This document shows positions 16,150-25,523 of a DNA stretch of 64,000 bases, one piece after another. The notes below the pieces were generated by a model. The model worked only from the letters and a program-made list of their open reading frames with translations. It searched no databases and was not told the origin of the DNA. Source of the stretch: Thermoflexus hugenholtzii (GTDB taxonomy: Bacteria > Chloroflexota > Anaerolineae > Thermoflexales > Thermoflexaceae); assembly GCF_018771565.1 (NCBI RefSeq), contig NZ_CP076326.1, positions 1,984,001 through 2,048,000 on the forward strand, in the 5' to 3' direction. Position 1 is the stretch's first letter. Every line of letters starts with the position of its first letter. The translations under genes and the position numbers were made by a program.

Positions 16150-16793
16150 CCCTGTCCCTCCGGCGGGGTCAGCATGTAACCGAACCCGCGCACCGAGACC
16201 AGCACCTCCCCCCGCTCCGGGTCCAGGCCCAGGCGCTTGCGGATCTGGCGGATGTGCACTTTCAGGAGCTCCCGAGCCTCCGGGTCATCCGTCTCGATCC
16301 CCCAGACCTCCCGCACCAGATCCGCATGGGAAACCACCTGGCCGGCGCGCCGGGCCAGCACGGTGAGGATCTTAAACTGCAGAGGAGGGAGCTGCACCGG
16401 CCGGCCGCGCCAGATCACCCGCTTGCGACCCTGGTCGATGATCAGCGGCCCCACCTGCACCACCTCGCCGCCGGTCCAGGTCTGGAAGGCCCGCCACGCC
16501 CGGGCCAGGCGCTCCCAGATCGGATCCGCCGCCGCGTCCTCCACGGGGCAGATCAGGGGAAGGGGGGAGCATCCCCGCAGGGCGTTGAACAGCCCGCGGC
16601 CGTTGCGCTCCAGCCACTCCCGATCCGCCACGATGACGTCGGGGACGGCGCGGGCGATCAGCGCCAGCCCTCCCCGCAAATCCGGCGCGTAATGCGCGCG
16701 ATATCCCACCTGCAGGGCGCTCTGGAGCAAACGCTCCCCCAGCTCCAGATCCGGATGGATGATCAGCACCCGCAGGCGATCCATCCCCTCCAT
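16146..16793 (-). CDS. OmpR/PhoB-type DNA-binding response regulator
   Basis: 215 residues. The receiver domain (1-110) has a possible phospho-acceptor in PDVIVADREW, but the usual downstream Thr and Lys are not obvious. The C-terminal winged helix (about 120-213) is clear: GRPVQLPPLQFKILTVLA, VWGIETDDPEARELLKVHI, RQIRKRLGLDPERG and SVRGFGYML. ATG 16793 and ATG 16784 (GGAGGGG directly upstream) are both plausible starts. It sits between nfeD (31 bp gap) and a membrane PH protein (4-bp overlap). No kinase is next to it; the nearest is the orphan kinase at 8.1-10.1 kb. Confidence 0.88.
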   Translation of the reverse strand: MEGMDRLRVLIIHPDLELGERLLQSALQVGYRAHYAPDLRGGLALIARAVPDVIVADREWLERNGRGLFNALRGCSPLPLICPVEDAAADPIWERLARAWRAFQTWTGGEVVQVGPLIIDQGRKRVIWRGRPVQLPPLQFKILTVLARRAGQVVSHADLVREVWGIETDDPEARELLKVHIRQIRKRLGLDPERGEVLVSVRGFGYMLTPPEGQG

Positions 16794-16824
16794 CCCCGGA
16801 GTCTCCCCTCGACGGGAATCCCCA

Positions 16825-18180
16825 TTATGCCGGACGCCCGTCCGGTGCCGCCGGGCGCTCTGACGAAGTCGCGGGAGGCGTCCATTTCCGCACCCGCAGC
16901 CGGAGGCCCTCCACCCCACTCACCTGGACGGGCGTGCCGGCCGGTATCATACCCGCTTCGCTCTCCGCCGTCCACAATTCGCCGGCTACGTGCACCATCC
17001 CAACGGGGTTGAGATCGGTGCGCGCCTCCCCGATGCGCCCGATCAGCGCCTCCACGCCCATGACGCTGGGGCGGCGCTGAGCCTGGAGGGCCTTCGCCAC
17101 GATGAAGCCGAAGAAGCCCGCCATGGCCAGCCCGGTGCCGCCGGCGACCCAGGGGGAGAGCGGTGGGAAGGGCGAACGGGCGACCGGGGCGAACAGCACC
17201 AGGGCCCCCGCGATGAACGTCGCCGTCCCCGCCGCCGTCAGGGCGCCGTGGGTGGACGCCTTGATGTCCAGGATGAACAGGACGATGGCCACGGCGATGA
17301 GCAGCAGCCCCAGCCAGTTGACCGGCAGCACCCCGATCCCGTAGGCCGCCAGGAGCAGGCACACCACCCCGATGAACCCGGCCACCCACCCGCCGGGGTT
17401 CGACAGCTCGATCAGGATGGCCTGCACGCCGATGGCCAGCAGGATGAGGGCGACGTTCGGATCCACCAGACGGTGGAGGATCTCCTCCACGATGTTCATC
17501 GGCAAGGGCACAATGACCGCCCCCTGGGTGCGCAGGGTGCGCGATCCGCCCGACACCCGCACCGTTCGGCCGTCCAGCTGGCGGAGCAGGTCCTCAGGGC
17601 TCTCCGCGATCCCATCGATGAGGCCGGCCTCCAGGGCCTCCCGGGCGCTCACCGCCTTCGCCGATTCCACCGCGGCCTCCGCCAGTCGCACGGCATCCGG
17701 GCCGCGTCGCTCCGCCAGGCTGCGGACCTGGGCTTTCAGGATCTCTTTGACCTTCTGGCTGAGGGTCTGGGGAAGATCCTCCCCCTGGCCGCCGACGGGG
17801 GAGGCGGCCCCGATGGCCGTCTCCGGAGCCATCCACGCCAGGTGCCCGGCCAGGGTCACCAGCGTCCCGGCGGACCCCGCGATGGCCCCCCGCGGGGCGA
17901 CGTAGACGATCACCGGCACCGGACTCTCCCGGATCATGGAGACCAGGCGCAGGGTGAGGTTGACCTCTCCGCCCGGGGTGTTGAGCTGCAGCACCAGCGC
18001 CTCCGCCCCCTGATCCTGAGCGACCTCGATCCCCCGCCGCAAGTAATCCGCCACCACCGGGGTCAGCGCCCCCTCCACCCGCAACCACACCACCCGGGGA
18101 GCGGCGTCCGCCTCCACGCCCCCGGCTCCCAGCAGAAGCATCCAAACCCCCAACCACCCTATCCAGCGCCATCCACGCAT
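16825..18180 (-). CDS. nfeD: NfeD-family membrane-bound serine protease
   Basis: 451 residues. A signal peptide (GVWMLLLGAGGVEADAAP) leads to a ClpP-like periplasmic protease domain (about 28-225): LNTPGGEV, the catalytic Ser in GAIAGSAGTLV, SPVGGQG, and a Lys in QKVKEILKAQ for the Ser-Lys dyad. Then come four or five membrane helices (about 255-380) and a C-terminal OB-fold NfeD domain (about 390-440) ending in LRLRVRKW. This is the long NfeD1b architecture that partners with stomatin-like proteins in membrane quality control; no stomatin gene is in view here. Start ATG 18180 follows AAAGGAG. Confidence 0.92.
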   Translation of the reverse strand: MRGWRWIGWLGVWMLLLGAGGVEADAAPRVVWLRVEGALTPVVADYLRRGIEVAQDQGAEALVLQLNTPGGEVNLTLRLVSMIRESPVPVIVYVAPRGAIAGSAGTLVTLAGHLAWMAPETAIGAASPVGGQGEDLPQTLSQKVKEILKAQVRSLAERRGPDAVRLAEAAVESAKAVSAREALEAGLIDGIAESPEDLLRQLDGRTVRVSGGSRTLRTQGAVIVPLPMNIVEEILHRLVDPNVALILLAIGVQAILIELSNPGGWVAGFIGVVCLLLAAYGIGVLPVNWLGLLLIAVAIVLFILDIKASTHGALTAAGTATFIAGALVLFAPVARSPFPPLSPWVAGGTGLAMAGFFGFIVAKALQAQRRPSVMGVEALIGRIGEARTDLNPVGMVHVAGELWTAESEAGMIPAGTPVQVSGVEGLRLRVRKWTPPATSSERPAAPDGRPA

Positions 18181-18261
18181 CGAAGCTCCTTTCCGGTTCC
18201 GGCCCGACCGGATCGGTCCTGCCGTAGGGGACCCCCCAAGCAAACAGGTCACGGCTGAAGG

Positions 18262-18668
18262 GTAGGAGGGGCTTCAGCCCCGACCTCCGTTTTCGAGACA
18301 GCAAGGTCGCGGCGAAAGCCGCTCCTACCCAACATCGATCCTCCTGTAGGAGGGGCTTCAGCCCCGAACCTCCGTCTTCGGGACAGCATGGTCGCGGCGA
18401 AAGCCGATCCTACAACCGTCGATCTCCCGTAAGGGGGGCTTCAGCCCCGAACCGCTGTCCCCATGGCAACAGCGATCATCCCTGAAGCAAGAGCCTTCAA
18501 TCCCAACCCCCCTTTCCTCGATCCCGTAAGGGTCGCGGCGAAAGCCGATCCTGCTTCCGATGGATGGCAAGGCGCGGGCCGAAATTCATTTCGGCCTACC
18601 ATGGGCGGAGATTTCACCCCGAACTCTTGTCCTCGATCCTGCAAGGGTCACGGCAAAGGCCGCTTCCG
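18262..18668. repeat. REP/BIME-like array of short hairpins
   Basis: Two full inverted pairs (18262-18328 and 18346-18413), each made of a GTAGGAGGGGC-TTCA-GCCCC hairpin and, about 20 bp on, a GGTCGCGGC-GAAA-GCCG hairpin reading toward CCTAC. A third head (18429-18453), a lone tail (18531-18554), a different palindrome GGCCGAAA-TTCA-TTTCGGCC (18577-18596) and a degraded tail (18646-18668) follow. This fills the 559-bp gap 18181-18739, where no gene is visible. The layout is like REP sequences mobilised by RAYT transposases. No RAYT gene is in the window. Confidence 0.8.
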
Positions 18669-18739
18669 CCGGAACAGATCCCATGGCTCATTCTATGGCA
18701 TTCCATCGGTCTGTGCCTATATTCGGAAGAACAGATGCT

Positions 18740-21286
18740 TCATTCCGCGCGCGCTCCCTCCAGCAGGCGCTCCAGCAAACGACGGGTTTCCCCTTTGAGA
18801 TCGATCATCTCCCCCGGGGGACCCACGCAGGCCGGGCATCCCCGTTCGCACGGGCAGCGCTGGAGCACCTCGCGCGCCGCCTGAAGGAGAAAAGGCTGGA
18901 CGGTGTAGAGATGCTCGGCGAAGCCGACACCCCCCGGCACGTTTTCATAGAGCAGCAGGGTGGGGCCTCCCGTGAGGCGGCCCTCCGGATCCACCAGGAG
19001 GCTCAGATCCGCCGGATCGCTCATCAGGAAGACAGGGGCCAGGTGATGGAGGAGATCCCCCAGCCCGGAGAGGGCGCTGCGGGTCCCTTGCATCTCCTCC
19101 AGACGCCGGTGGCAGCGCCGGCACACCGTGATCAGGTTCTCCGGGGCATGGGCCTCCGCCCGATCCCGGAAGGTTCGCAACGGACGAAGGTGATGGACAT
19201 CGTGGGCCTGGCCCGGAAGCTCCGGCGCCCCGCACACCCGGCACCGGTAGCCGTCCCGGGCTCGGATGGCCCGACGGATGGCCTCCCATTCCGGCCCATA
19301 ATCCAGCGGTCCGATCCACACGCCCTCGGCGCGCAGGGCCTCCACGAGGGCGGGGCGCAACGCCAGCCACCAGGCCGTGGTCGGGAGCGCTTCCTCAGGG
19401 GTCTCCACCTCCTCCCATCCGATGAGCTCCCCGCTGGGCCATCGCCGGCGTCGGTATCCGACCACCCGCCGGGTGATCGTCACCTCCCCCCACGCCCCGA
19501 CGGCCCACGGCGCCTCCCGCCGGGCGTGCTCCTGATCGAGCGCCCAGCGCGCTTCCACGATGGGCTCGGTGAACTCATCCCCCTCAAACGGCTCCGCGAG
19601 GGCCTCCCCGCGCGACCAATCCACCGTGAGGATCCGGTAAGCGGTTCCCTCGTGCAGGTAGACCGCCCCCGGGTGGACCAGGATGGGCGCGGAAGGGCGG
19701 TCCACCTCCCCGATCACCCGACCGCCCGGCCCCGCGAGGCGGATGTGCACACGCTCCCCTGTGGTGGTGCGCAGGTTGATCTCCTGGGCCGGGTAGCGGT
19801 CCGCCCGGAAATACACCCGTCCGTCCGTGGGGTTGCGGTAGAGCGGCTCCCCCTCCGCCATCATCCGCTCCACGATCCAGACGGTGTCCAGAGTGCGGGC
19901 GAAGGGCTCGTCGGGCCCCAGGGGCCACTCGAAGGCGGCGCAACGCAGGTGATCCGTGAGGATCAGCAGATTGTCCGGATCGAAGCGAACGGCTTCGGGA
20001 GACCTCCGGAACAGGAATTCGGGATGGGCGGCCAGATATTCGTCCAGCGGCGTGGCGGTGAGCACCAGGAGGGCCACGCTCAGGGGCGTGCGGCGGCCGG
20101 CCCGTCCCGCCTGCTGACGGACCGAGGCGATGCTCCCCGGGTAGCCGACCATCACGCAGGCCTGCAGGGCGCCGATGTCAATCCCCAGCTCCAGGGCGTT
20201 GGTGGCGATCACCGCGCGGATCCGCCCCTCCCGCAGCCCTCCCTCGATCTCCCGGCGCTCCTCCGGAAGGTATCCGCCGCGATATCCCCGCACCTCCCCG
20301 GGATCCCCACCTCGTTCGCTCCAGGCCTCCCGCACGATGCGCAACAGCCGCTCCACTGCCATGCGGGACCGGGCGAAGGCGATGGTGGAGATCCCATGCT
20401 CCAGGAGGGTGAGGATCAACCCGGCAGCGGCGGTCAGGGCGCTCTGGCGCAGGCCGGTGGCGGCGTCAAGCAGCGGGGGGCGATACAGGATGAAGTGGCG
20501 CTCGCCGGAAGGGGAACCGTCGTCCTCCACGATGTGGACCGGGGCTTCCACCAGCCCTTCGGCCAGCTCGGGGCCGTTGGCGACGGTGGCGGAGGCCAGG
20601 AGGAACTGGGGCGCCGCGCCGTAAGCCCGGGCCAGGCGCCGCAGCCGTCGCAACACGTTCGCCACGTGGCTGCCGAACACCCCCCGGTAGACGTGGGCCT
20701 CATCGATCACCACAAAGCGCAGATGCCGCAGGAAATCCGCCCAGCGGGGATGCTGCGGCAGGATCCCCATGTGCAGCATGTCGGGGTTGGTCAGGATCAG
20801 GCGTCCCCGCTCCCGGACGAGACGTCGCGTCTCGGCCGGCGTGTCCCCATCGTAAGGCAGGGCGGCCACCGGGAGCTCCAGGGCGGAGAGCCAGGCGCGC
20901 AGGACCGCGCGCTGATCGTGCGCTAAAGCCTTAGTGGGATACAAAAAGAGGGCCGTGGTCCGCGGGTCCTCGCAGAGCGCCTGAAAGATGGGGAGCAGAA
21001 AGGCCAGGGTCTTCCCGGAGGCCGTTCCGGTGAAGAGGGCCACGTGGGCCCCTTGACGGGCCGCCCGATACGCTTCCGCCTGATGGGTGAACAGCGCCTG
21101 GATCCCCTGTCGCCGCAGCGCATCCTGACAGCGGGGGTGGAGATCCGCCGGGATCGGGACTTCACGGGCCTGCCGGGCGGGCGCCCGAGCCCATGCCGCC
21201 ACATGCCGGCGAAAGGAAGGATCCTCTCGCCAGCGCTGCAGCAGGCGCGCCAGCGCGTGATCGCCCCTACCCATAGCGGACCACAT
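18740..21286 (-). CDS. DEAH-box helicase with DUF1998-type C-terminus and an HNH nuclease motif
   Basis: 848 residues. Superfamily 2 helicase motifs: GTASGKT (about 88), DEAH (about 194), SATV, and QQAGRAGR. The C-terminus has CPCERGCPACVG near residue 810, the cysteine cluster of MrfA/YprA and DUF1998 proteins, which act in strand-specific DNA repair; DUF1998 also occurs in the DISARM component DrmB. Between them, near residues 670-720, lies a complete HNH-type motif: YRCRVCG, then HDVHHLRPL, ENLITVC and CHRR, so both the zinc cysteines and the His/Asn/His set are present. MrfA of Bacillus is about 100 residues shorter. Start: ATG 21286 has GGGGAGG almost touching; ATG 21274 is an alternative. 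Transcribed alone. Confidence 0.88.
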   Translation of the reverse strand: MWSAMGRGDHALARLLQRWREDPSFRRHVAAWARAPARQAREVPIPADLHPRCQDALRRQGIQALFTHQAEAYRAARQGAHVALFTGTASGKTLAFLLPIFQALCEDPRTTALFLYPTKALAHDQRAVLRAWLSALELPVAALPYDGDTPAETRRLVRERGRLILTNPDMLHMGILPQHPRWADFLRHLRFVVIDEAHVYRGVFGSHVANVLRRLRRLARAYGAAPQFLLASATVANGPELAEGLVEAPVHIVEDDGSPSGERHFILYRPPLLDAATGLRQSALTAAAGLILTLLEHGISTIAFARSRMAVERLLRIVREAWSERGGDPGEVRGYRGGYLPEERREIEGGLREGRIRAVIATNALELGIDIGALQACVMVGYPGSIASVRQQAGRAGRRTPLSVALLVLTATPLDEYLAAHPEFLFRRSPEAVRFDPDNLLILTDHLRCAAFEWPLGPDEPFARTLDTVWIVERMMAEGEPLYRNPTDGRVYFRADRYPAQEINLRTTTGERVHIRLAGPGGRVIGEVDRPSAPILVHPGAVYLHEGTAYRILTVDWSRGEALAEPFEGDEFTEPIVEARWALDQEHARREAPWAVGAWGEVTITRRVVGYRRRRWPSGELIGWEEVETPEEALPTTAWWLALRPALVEALRAEGVWIGPLDYGPEWEAIRRAIRARDGYRCRVCGAPELPGQAHDVHHLRPLRTFRDRAEAHAPENLITVCRRCHRRLEEMQGTRSALSGLGDLLHHLAPVFLMSDPADLSLLVDPEGRLTGGPTLLLYENVPGGVGFAEHLYTVQPFLLQAAREVLQRCPCERGCPACVGPPGEMIDLKGETRRLLERLLEGARAE

Positions 21287-21427
21287 CCCTCCCCGGACGC
21301 AACGGATGGTTGGGATCGCCCTCTCCTTTTCCATTATGCCTTCGAGGGGGGATTCCGGTATCCTTGGGGAAAACGGCCGTCGGGGTTGACGGCCGTCCAT
21401 CGTTCCGAACCCGGAGGGGCAGCCGCG

Positions 21428-22159
21428 ATGGTGGGGACGCTGATCAACGTGGCGACGGTGGTGGCCGGGAGCGGCGCCGGCCTGCTGGTGGGCAGCCGTC
21501 TCCCTGAGCGCATCCGCCAGACGGTGCTGAGCGGCCTGGGCCTGATGACCCTGGTCATCGGGATGAGCATGGCCCTCCAGACCCGGAACCCGCTGCTGAT
21601 GCTGGCCTCGCTGCTGCTGGGCGGGGTCATCGGGGAGCTGCTGGGCTTAGAGGAACGGCTGCAGGCCCTGGGACGTTCCCTCGAGACCCGCGTCTCCGGC
21701 CACAGCGGGGAAGGCAGCGCCTTCGTCAAAGGCTTCGTCACCGCCAGCCTGGTCTTCTGCGTCGGTCCTATGACCATCCTGGGCTCCATCCAGGACGGCC
21801 TCACCGGCAACTACACGCTGCTGGCCATCAAAGCCACCCTGGACGGCTTTGCCTCCCTGGCCTTCAGCGCCTCCCTCGGGATCGGCGTGATGTTCGCCGC
21901 CCTGACGGTGCTGATCTACCAGGGCGCCCTCACCCTGGGAGCCGGGTTGGTGAAAGCGGTCCTCACCGAGGCCATGATCACCGAGATGACGGCAGTGGGC
22001 GGAACCATGATCCTGGGCATCGGATTGCTACTGCTCGACCTCAAGCGGGTGCGGGTAGCCAGCTTCCTCCCCGGCCTGTTCATCGCTCCCGTCCTGGTCG
22101 CCCTCGCCCCGACCCTCAACGCCCTGCTGGTCCGCCTGGGGATCCCCCTCACCCCTTGA
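21428..22159 (+). CDS. DUF554 family membrane protein
   Basis: 243 residues with about seven membrane helices. The start MVGTLINVATVVAGSGAGLL and the loop FVTASLVFCVGPMTILGSIQDGL match the DUF554 (YdfK/YqgA) family, whose molecular function is not established. ATG 21428 follows GGAGGGG. The gene is followed at 18 bp by the hydantoinase gene, so these two and the lipase gene form a plausible three-gene operon, though the functions do not obviously connect. Upstream it is divergent from the helicase gene. Confidence 0.88.
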   Translation: MVGTLINVATVVAGSGAGLLVGSRLPERIRQTVLSGLGLMTLVIGMSMALQTRNPLLMLASLLLGGVIGELLGLEERLQALGRSLETRVSGHSGEGSAFVKGFVTASLVFCVGPMTILGSIQDGLTGNYTLLAIKATLDGFASLAFSASLGIGVMFAALTVLIYQGALTLGAGLVKAVLTEAMITEMTAVGGTMILGIGLLLLDLKRVRVASFLPGLFIAPVLVALAPTLNALLVRLGIPLTP

Positions 22160-22177
22160 GATACGGGAGGAATCCCG

Positions 22178-23545
22178 ATGTTGATCCGAAACGGAACCCT
22201 GGTGACCGCGGAGGGGATGTTGCGGGCGGAGATCCGGATCGAAGGAGAACGGATCGCCGCCATCGGGGATCTGGCTCCCTACCCCGGCGAGCCGGTGGTG
22301 GACGCCGGCGGCGCGTATGTGCTCCCCGGCCTGGTGGACCCCCACGTTCACATCGCTCTGGACACCGGGATCTACCGCACGGACGATGATTGGTGGATCG
22401 GAACGCGGGCGGCTGCCTTCGGCGGGATCACCACCGTGATCGACTTCGCCACTCAGTTCCGGGGGCAACGCTTCGAGGACGCCCTGGCCGCCCGCCTGGA
22501 GGAAGCCCGGGAGAAGGCGGCGGTGGACTACGCCCTCCATATGATGGTCACCGATCTCCCGCCGGGCCGGGAGGGGGAGCTGGGAAAGCTGGTGGAACAG
22601 GGGGTGGCGGGCATCAAACTCTACACCACCTACCGGCCGAACTACTACGCCGATGACGCCACCCTGTTGCGGGTGATGCGAGCGGCGGGCGCCATGGGGC
22701 TGATCACTATGGTCCACTGCGAGAACGACGCCCTGGTGACCGAAGCCGCTGAGCAGCTGAAGGCAGCGGGGCGCACCGGCCTGCGGGAGCACGGCCGCTC
22801 CCGGCCGCCCCTGGCGGAGATCGAGGCCGTCCACCGCGTCCTCTTCCTGGCCGCCGAGGCCCGCGCCCCCGTCTACATCGTCCACTGTTCCACCGCCCGC
22901 TCCGTGGATCTGGTGCACGAGGCTGCCCTGCGGGGGCAGCCCGCCTTCGCCGAGACCTGTCCTCAGTATCTGCTCCTCGACGAGACCGCTTACGAGGGCC
23001 CTCACCCGGAGTGGTATATCCTCCAGCCTCCGCTGCGCCCGGCCGCCGAGCGGGCCGGGCTGTGGGAGCGCCTGCACCGGGGCTGGATCGCGGCCATCGG
23101 AACCGATCACTGCGATTACGCCTTAAGCCAGAAGACCGCCACGGGATCTTTCCTCACCACCCCCGGCGGGCTGCCGGGGCTGGAGACCATGCTGCCGTTG
23201 CTTTACACCTACGGCGTCGCCGAGGGGCGCATCGGATGGCCGGATTTGGTGCGCCTGTGCGCCACCGGCCCGGCGAAGCTCTTCGGGCTTTACCCCCGGA
23301 AAGGCGCCCTGCAGCCGGGGGCCGACGCCGACCTGGTGATCTATGACCCGGAGCCGGAGGAGACCCTCTCCGCCGCTCGCCTGCATTCCATCGCCGGCTA
23401 CACCCCCTATGAGGGCTGGCGGGTGCGGGGACGGGTGCGCACGGTGATCGTGCGGGGCCAGATCGTCGTGGAGGACGGGGCCTTCCGGGGGACGCCGGGA
23501 TGGGGCCGCTTCCTCCCGGCCGCTCCCTTTACCACCCGACCCTGA
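22178..23545 (+). CDS. Dihydropyrimidinase/hydantoinase family amidohydrolase
   Basis: 455 residues, cytoplasmic. A binuclear-metal amidohydrolase opening cyclic ureides: metal His in LVDPHVHIALD, the carbamylated Lys in GIKLYTTY, further ligands in MVHCENDA and YIVHCSTA, and the Asp in GTDHCDY. The length fits D-hydantoinase and dihydropyrimidinase. The ATG follows GGGAGG. In E. coli a hydantoinase of this group (hyuA) is clustered with ygeW, ygeY and a carbamate kinase. The latter three are present here 27 kb away, so a common ureide pathway is possible but not shown. Confidence 0.9.
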   Translation: MLIRNGTLVTAEGMLRAEIRIEGERIAAIGDLAPYPGEPVVDAGGAYVLPGLVDPHVHIALDTGIYRTDDDWWIGTRAAAFGGITTVIDFATQFRGQRFEDALAARLEEAREKAAVDYALHMMVTDLPPGREGELGKLVEQGVAGIKLYTTYRPNYYADDATLLRVMRAAGAMGLITMVHCENDALVTEAAEQLKAAGRTGLREHGRSRPPLAEIEAVHRVLFLAAEARAPVYIVHCSTARSVDLVHEAALRGQPAFAETCPQYLLLDETAYEGPHPEWYILQPPLRPAAERAGLWERLHRGWIAAIGTDHCDYALSQKTATGSFLTTPGGLPGLETMLPLLYTYGVAEGRIGWPDLVRLCATGPAKLFGLYPRKGALQPGADADLVIYDPEPEETLSAARLHSIAGYTPYEGWRVRGRVRTVIVRGQIVVEDGAFRGTPGWGRFLPAAPFTTRP

Positions 23546-23557
23546 AGGAGGCTCCCA

Positions 23558-24433
23558 TTGGGAAAGCGCGCGCTGGTGCTCTCCGGCGGCGGCGGGCGGG
23601 GCGCCTACGAGGTGGGGGTCATCCGCGCCCTTTACCGCGCCGGATGGATCCCGGAGATCCTGGTGGGCACCTCCATCGGCGCCGTGAACGCCGCCGCCCT
23701 GGCGGCGGGCTGGACCGCGGAGCGACTGGTGGAGTTCTGGCTGGGCCTGCGATCCCATCACGTCCACCGCCCCCATCTGCGGGTCTGGCGGAGCCTGTTC
23801 ACCACCGAACCCCTTCGGGCCACCCTTCGCCGGCACATCGACTTCGAGCGCCTGAACGACCCCGACAACCCGCGGGTGCTGCTGGTGCTGGCCACGGACC
23901 TCCGCCGGGGATGCCCGGTGGTCTTCGCCAGCCGCCCCGTCCCCAAGGCCCTCGCGGTTCGCATCGGGCCGGAGCACCTGCTCGCCAGCTGCAGCATCCC
24001 TTACGTCTATCCGGCCACGCCGGTGGAGCGCAGCGTGTTCTGGGACGGAGCGGTGATGGCCAACACGCCGTTGAACGCGGCCATCGAGGCCGGCGCCGAC
24101 GAGATCGTGGCGGTGCTGCTGGCCCCCATGCCCGGACAGGCGGGAGGCTGGCCTCTCCCCCGCCATCCCCTCCAGGCCCTCGCCCTCGTCCTCGATCTGG
24201 CTCTCCTGGCCACCTTCGAGAACGACTACCGGCAGCTGGAGGCGGTGAACCAGGCGGTGCGCCGGGGACATCCCCTCAAGCCCACCCATCGGGAGATCCG
24301 ATGCCACGTGGTGGCCCCGGCCGCGCCGCTGCCCCTCTCCCGCATCCTGCGCTATGACCCGGCAGGGACCCGCGCCCTCATCGCCCAGGGGGAAGCGGAC
24401 GCCCGGGCGATCCTGGATCGGCTGGAGGGATAA
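23558..24433 (+). CDS. Patatin-like phospholipase
   Basis: 291 residues. Patatin-type acyl hydrolase with a Ser-Asp dyad: oxyanion loop GGGGRGAYEVG near the N-terminus, nucleophile in GTSIGAVNA (Ser about 45), and Asp in FWDGAVMANTP (about 170). No membrane anchor or signal peptide. The likely start is TTG 23558 with AAGGAGG upstream; no ATG fits. It follows the hydantoinase gene by 12 bp. Acts on lipid acyl esters; the physiological substrate is unknown. Confidence 0.9.
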   Translation: MGKRALVLSGGGGRGAYEVGVIRALYRAGWIPEILVGTSIGAVNAAALAAGWTAERLVEFWLGLRSHHVHRPHLRVWRSLFTTEPLRATLRRHIDFERLNDPDNPRVLLVLATDLRRGCPVVFASRPVPKALAVRIGPEHLLASCSIPYVYPATPVERSVFWDGAVMANTPLNAAIEAGADEIVAVLLAPMPGQAGGWPLPRHPLQALALVLDLALLATFENDYRQLEAVNQAVRRGHPLKPTHREIRCHVVAPAAPLPLSRILRYDPAGTRALIAQGEADARAILDRLEG

Positions 24434-24448
24434 AGCCTCGCTGATCCC

Positions 24449-25384
24449 TCAGGGCTCCTCGCTCGCGATGGCGGCCTCCAGCCGACGAACCCCCTCATAC
24501 CAGGCGTCGTCCCCCTTCACGAAACGCTCCACCCCGATGGCCCGAAGCGCCGGCTGGCCCTCCGGGTCCTCATGGGCGCTCAGCAGGAGCGCCTGGATCT
24601 CCGCCTGAAGCACGGGAGCCAGGTGGGGGGCGGCCACCACCGGCGGCGCCCCAAACTCGGGGGAGCGATCGATCACCCGCACCTTCCCGGCCAGCTCCGG
24701 CTCCCGTTCCAGCAGGAACTGAAAGACCAGGCTGTCGACAGCCGCCCCATCGGCCAACCCCTGAGCGACCGCGCGGATCGCCCGGTCATGCCCATAGGTG
24801 AAAAACGTGCGCCGGAAGAACCGCTCCGGCGTCTCACCCAATTGATGCACGAGATAGCGGGGATAGAGATAGCCGGTGTTGGACAGCGGATCCACGAAAG
24901 CGAAAACGCGCCCCCGCAGATCCTCCATCCGGTAGATCGGGAGGTCCGCCCGCACGATCACCCAGGACTGATACGTGGGCTTCCCGTTCACCACCGGCAC
25001 GGCCAGCAGCCGGAATCCGTGCTCCCGCTGACCGATCACATAGGCCCACGTGCAGATGAAAGCGATGTCCACCTCCCCACGGGCGATGGCCGCGTTCATG
25101 TCCCGATAATCGCGGCGCTGGACCCTCTCCACCGGGCGGTTCAAGCGATGGGAGAGATATTGAAGCAGCGCCTGATAAGCCTCCGCAGAGCTCTGGGGCG
25201 AGAGAACGGCGGCGATGCCCACCCGCAGCGGGACCACTCCGGTGCGTCGCGGGGTCGCCAGCGGCGCCCGCCGATTGAAATCCACATAGGGCATGGGCTC
25301 AGCCGCCCCTCCGCAAGCCCCCAGCCAGAGGGACAGAGCCACAAGCCCCCAGCGGAAAGCCCTGCAGAGCCTCTCGATGCCCAT
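24449..25384 (-). CDS. PhnD-like phosphonate/phosphite-type substrate-binding lipoprotein
   Basis: 311 residues. N-terminal lipoprotein signal with lipobox LGAC (Cys about 24), then a type II periplasmic-binding fold of the PhnD/SsuA2 kind: LRVGIAAVLSPQSSAEAYQALLQYLSHRL, EVDIAFICTWAYV, SWVIVRADLPIYRMEDLRGRVFAFVDP and SNTGYLYPRYLV. Binding proteins of this group take phosphonates, phosphite or phosphate, and some serve as sensor modules. No ABC permease or ATPase gene is next to it, so it may work with a transporter encoded elsewhere or as a sensor. It is divergent from the respiratory operon. Confidence 0.82.
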   Translation of the reverse strand: MGIERLCRAFRWGLVALSLWLGACGGAAEPMPYVDFNRRAPLATPRRTGVVPLRVGIAAVLSPQSSAEAYQALLQYLSHRLNRPVERVQRRDYRDMNAAIARGEVDIAFICTWAYVIGQREHGFRLLAVPVVNGKPTYQSWVIVRADLPIYRMEDLRGRVFAFVDPLSNTGYLYPRYLVHQLGETPERFFRRTFFTYGHDRAIRAVAQGLADGAAVDSLVFQFLLEREPELAGKVRVIDRSPEFGAPPVVAAPHLAPVLQAEIQALLLSAHEDPEGQPALRAIGVERFVKGDDAWYEGVRRLEAAIASEEP

Positions 25385-25523
25385 CCGCTCCCTCGCGCAG
25401 ACCCGGTCAGATCCTCCGATCCCTTGCCCATTCTACCCGCAACCCGGCCGGGCGGAGCTACGGCTCCGCTTCCTCCGCACGGGATCACCGGGGATGCCCG
25501 CGGCGCCCGGGCCTGTCCGGTGT

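Noticed and set aside
18262-18668. CRISPR array
   Set aside because: The repeats are inverted pairs of hairpins with variable spacing, not direct repeats with spacers.
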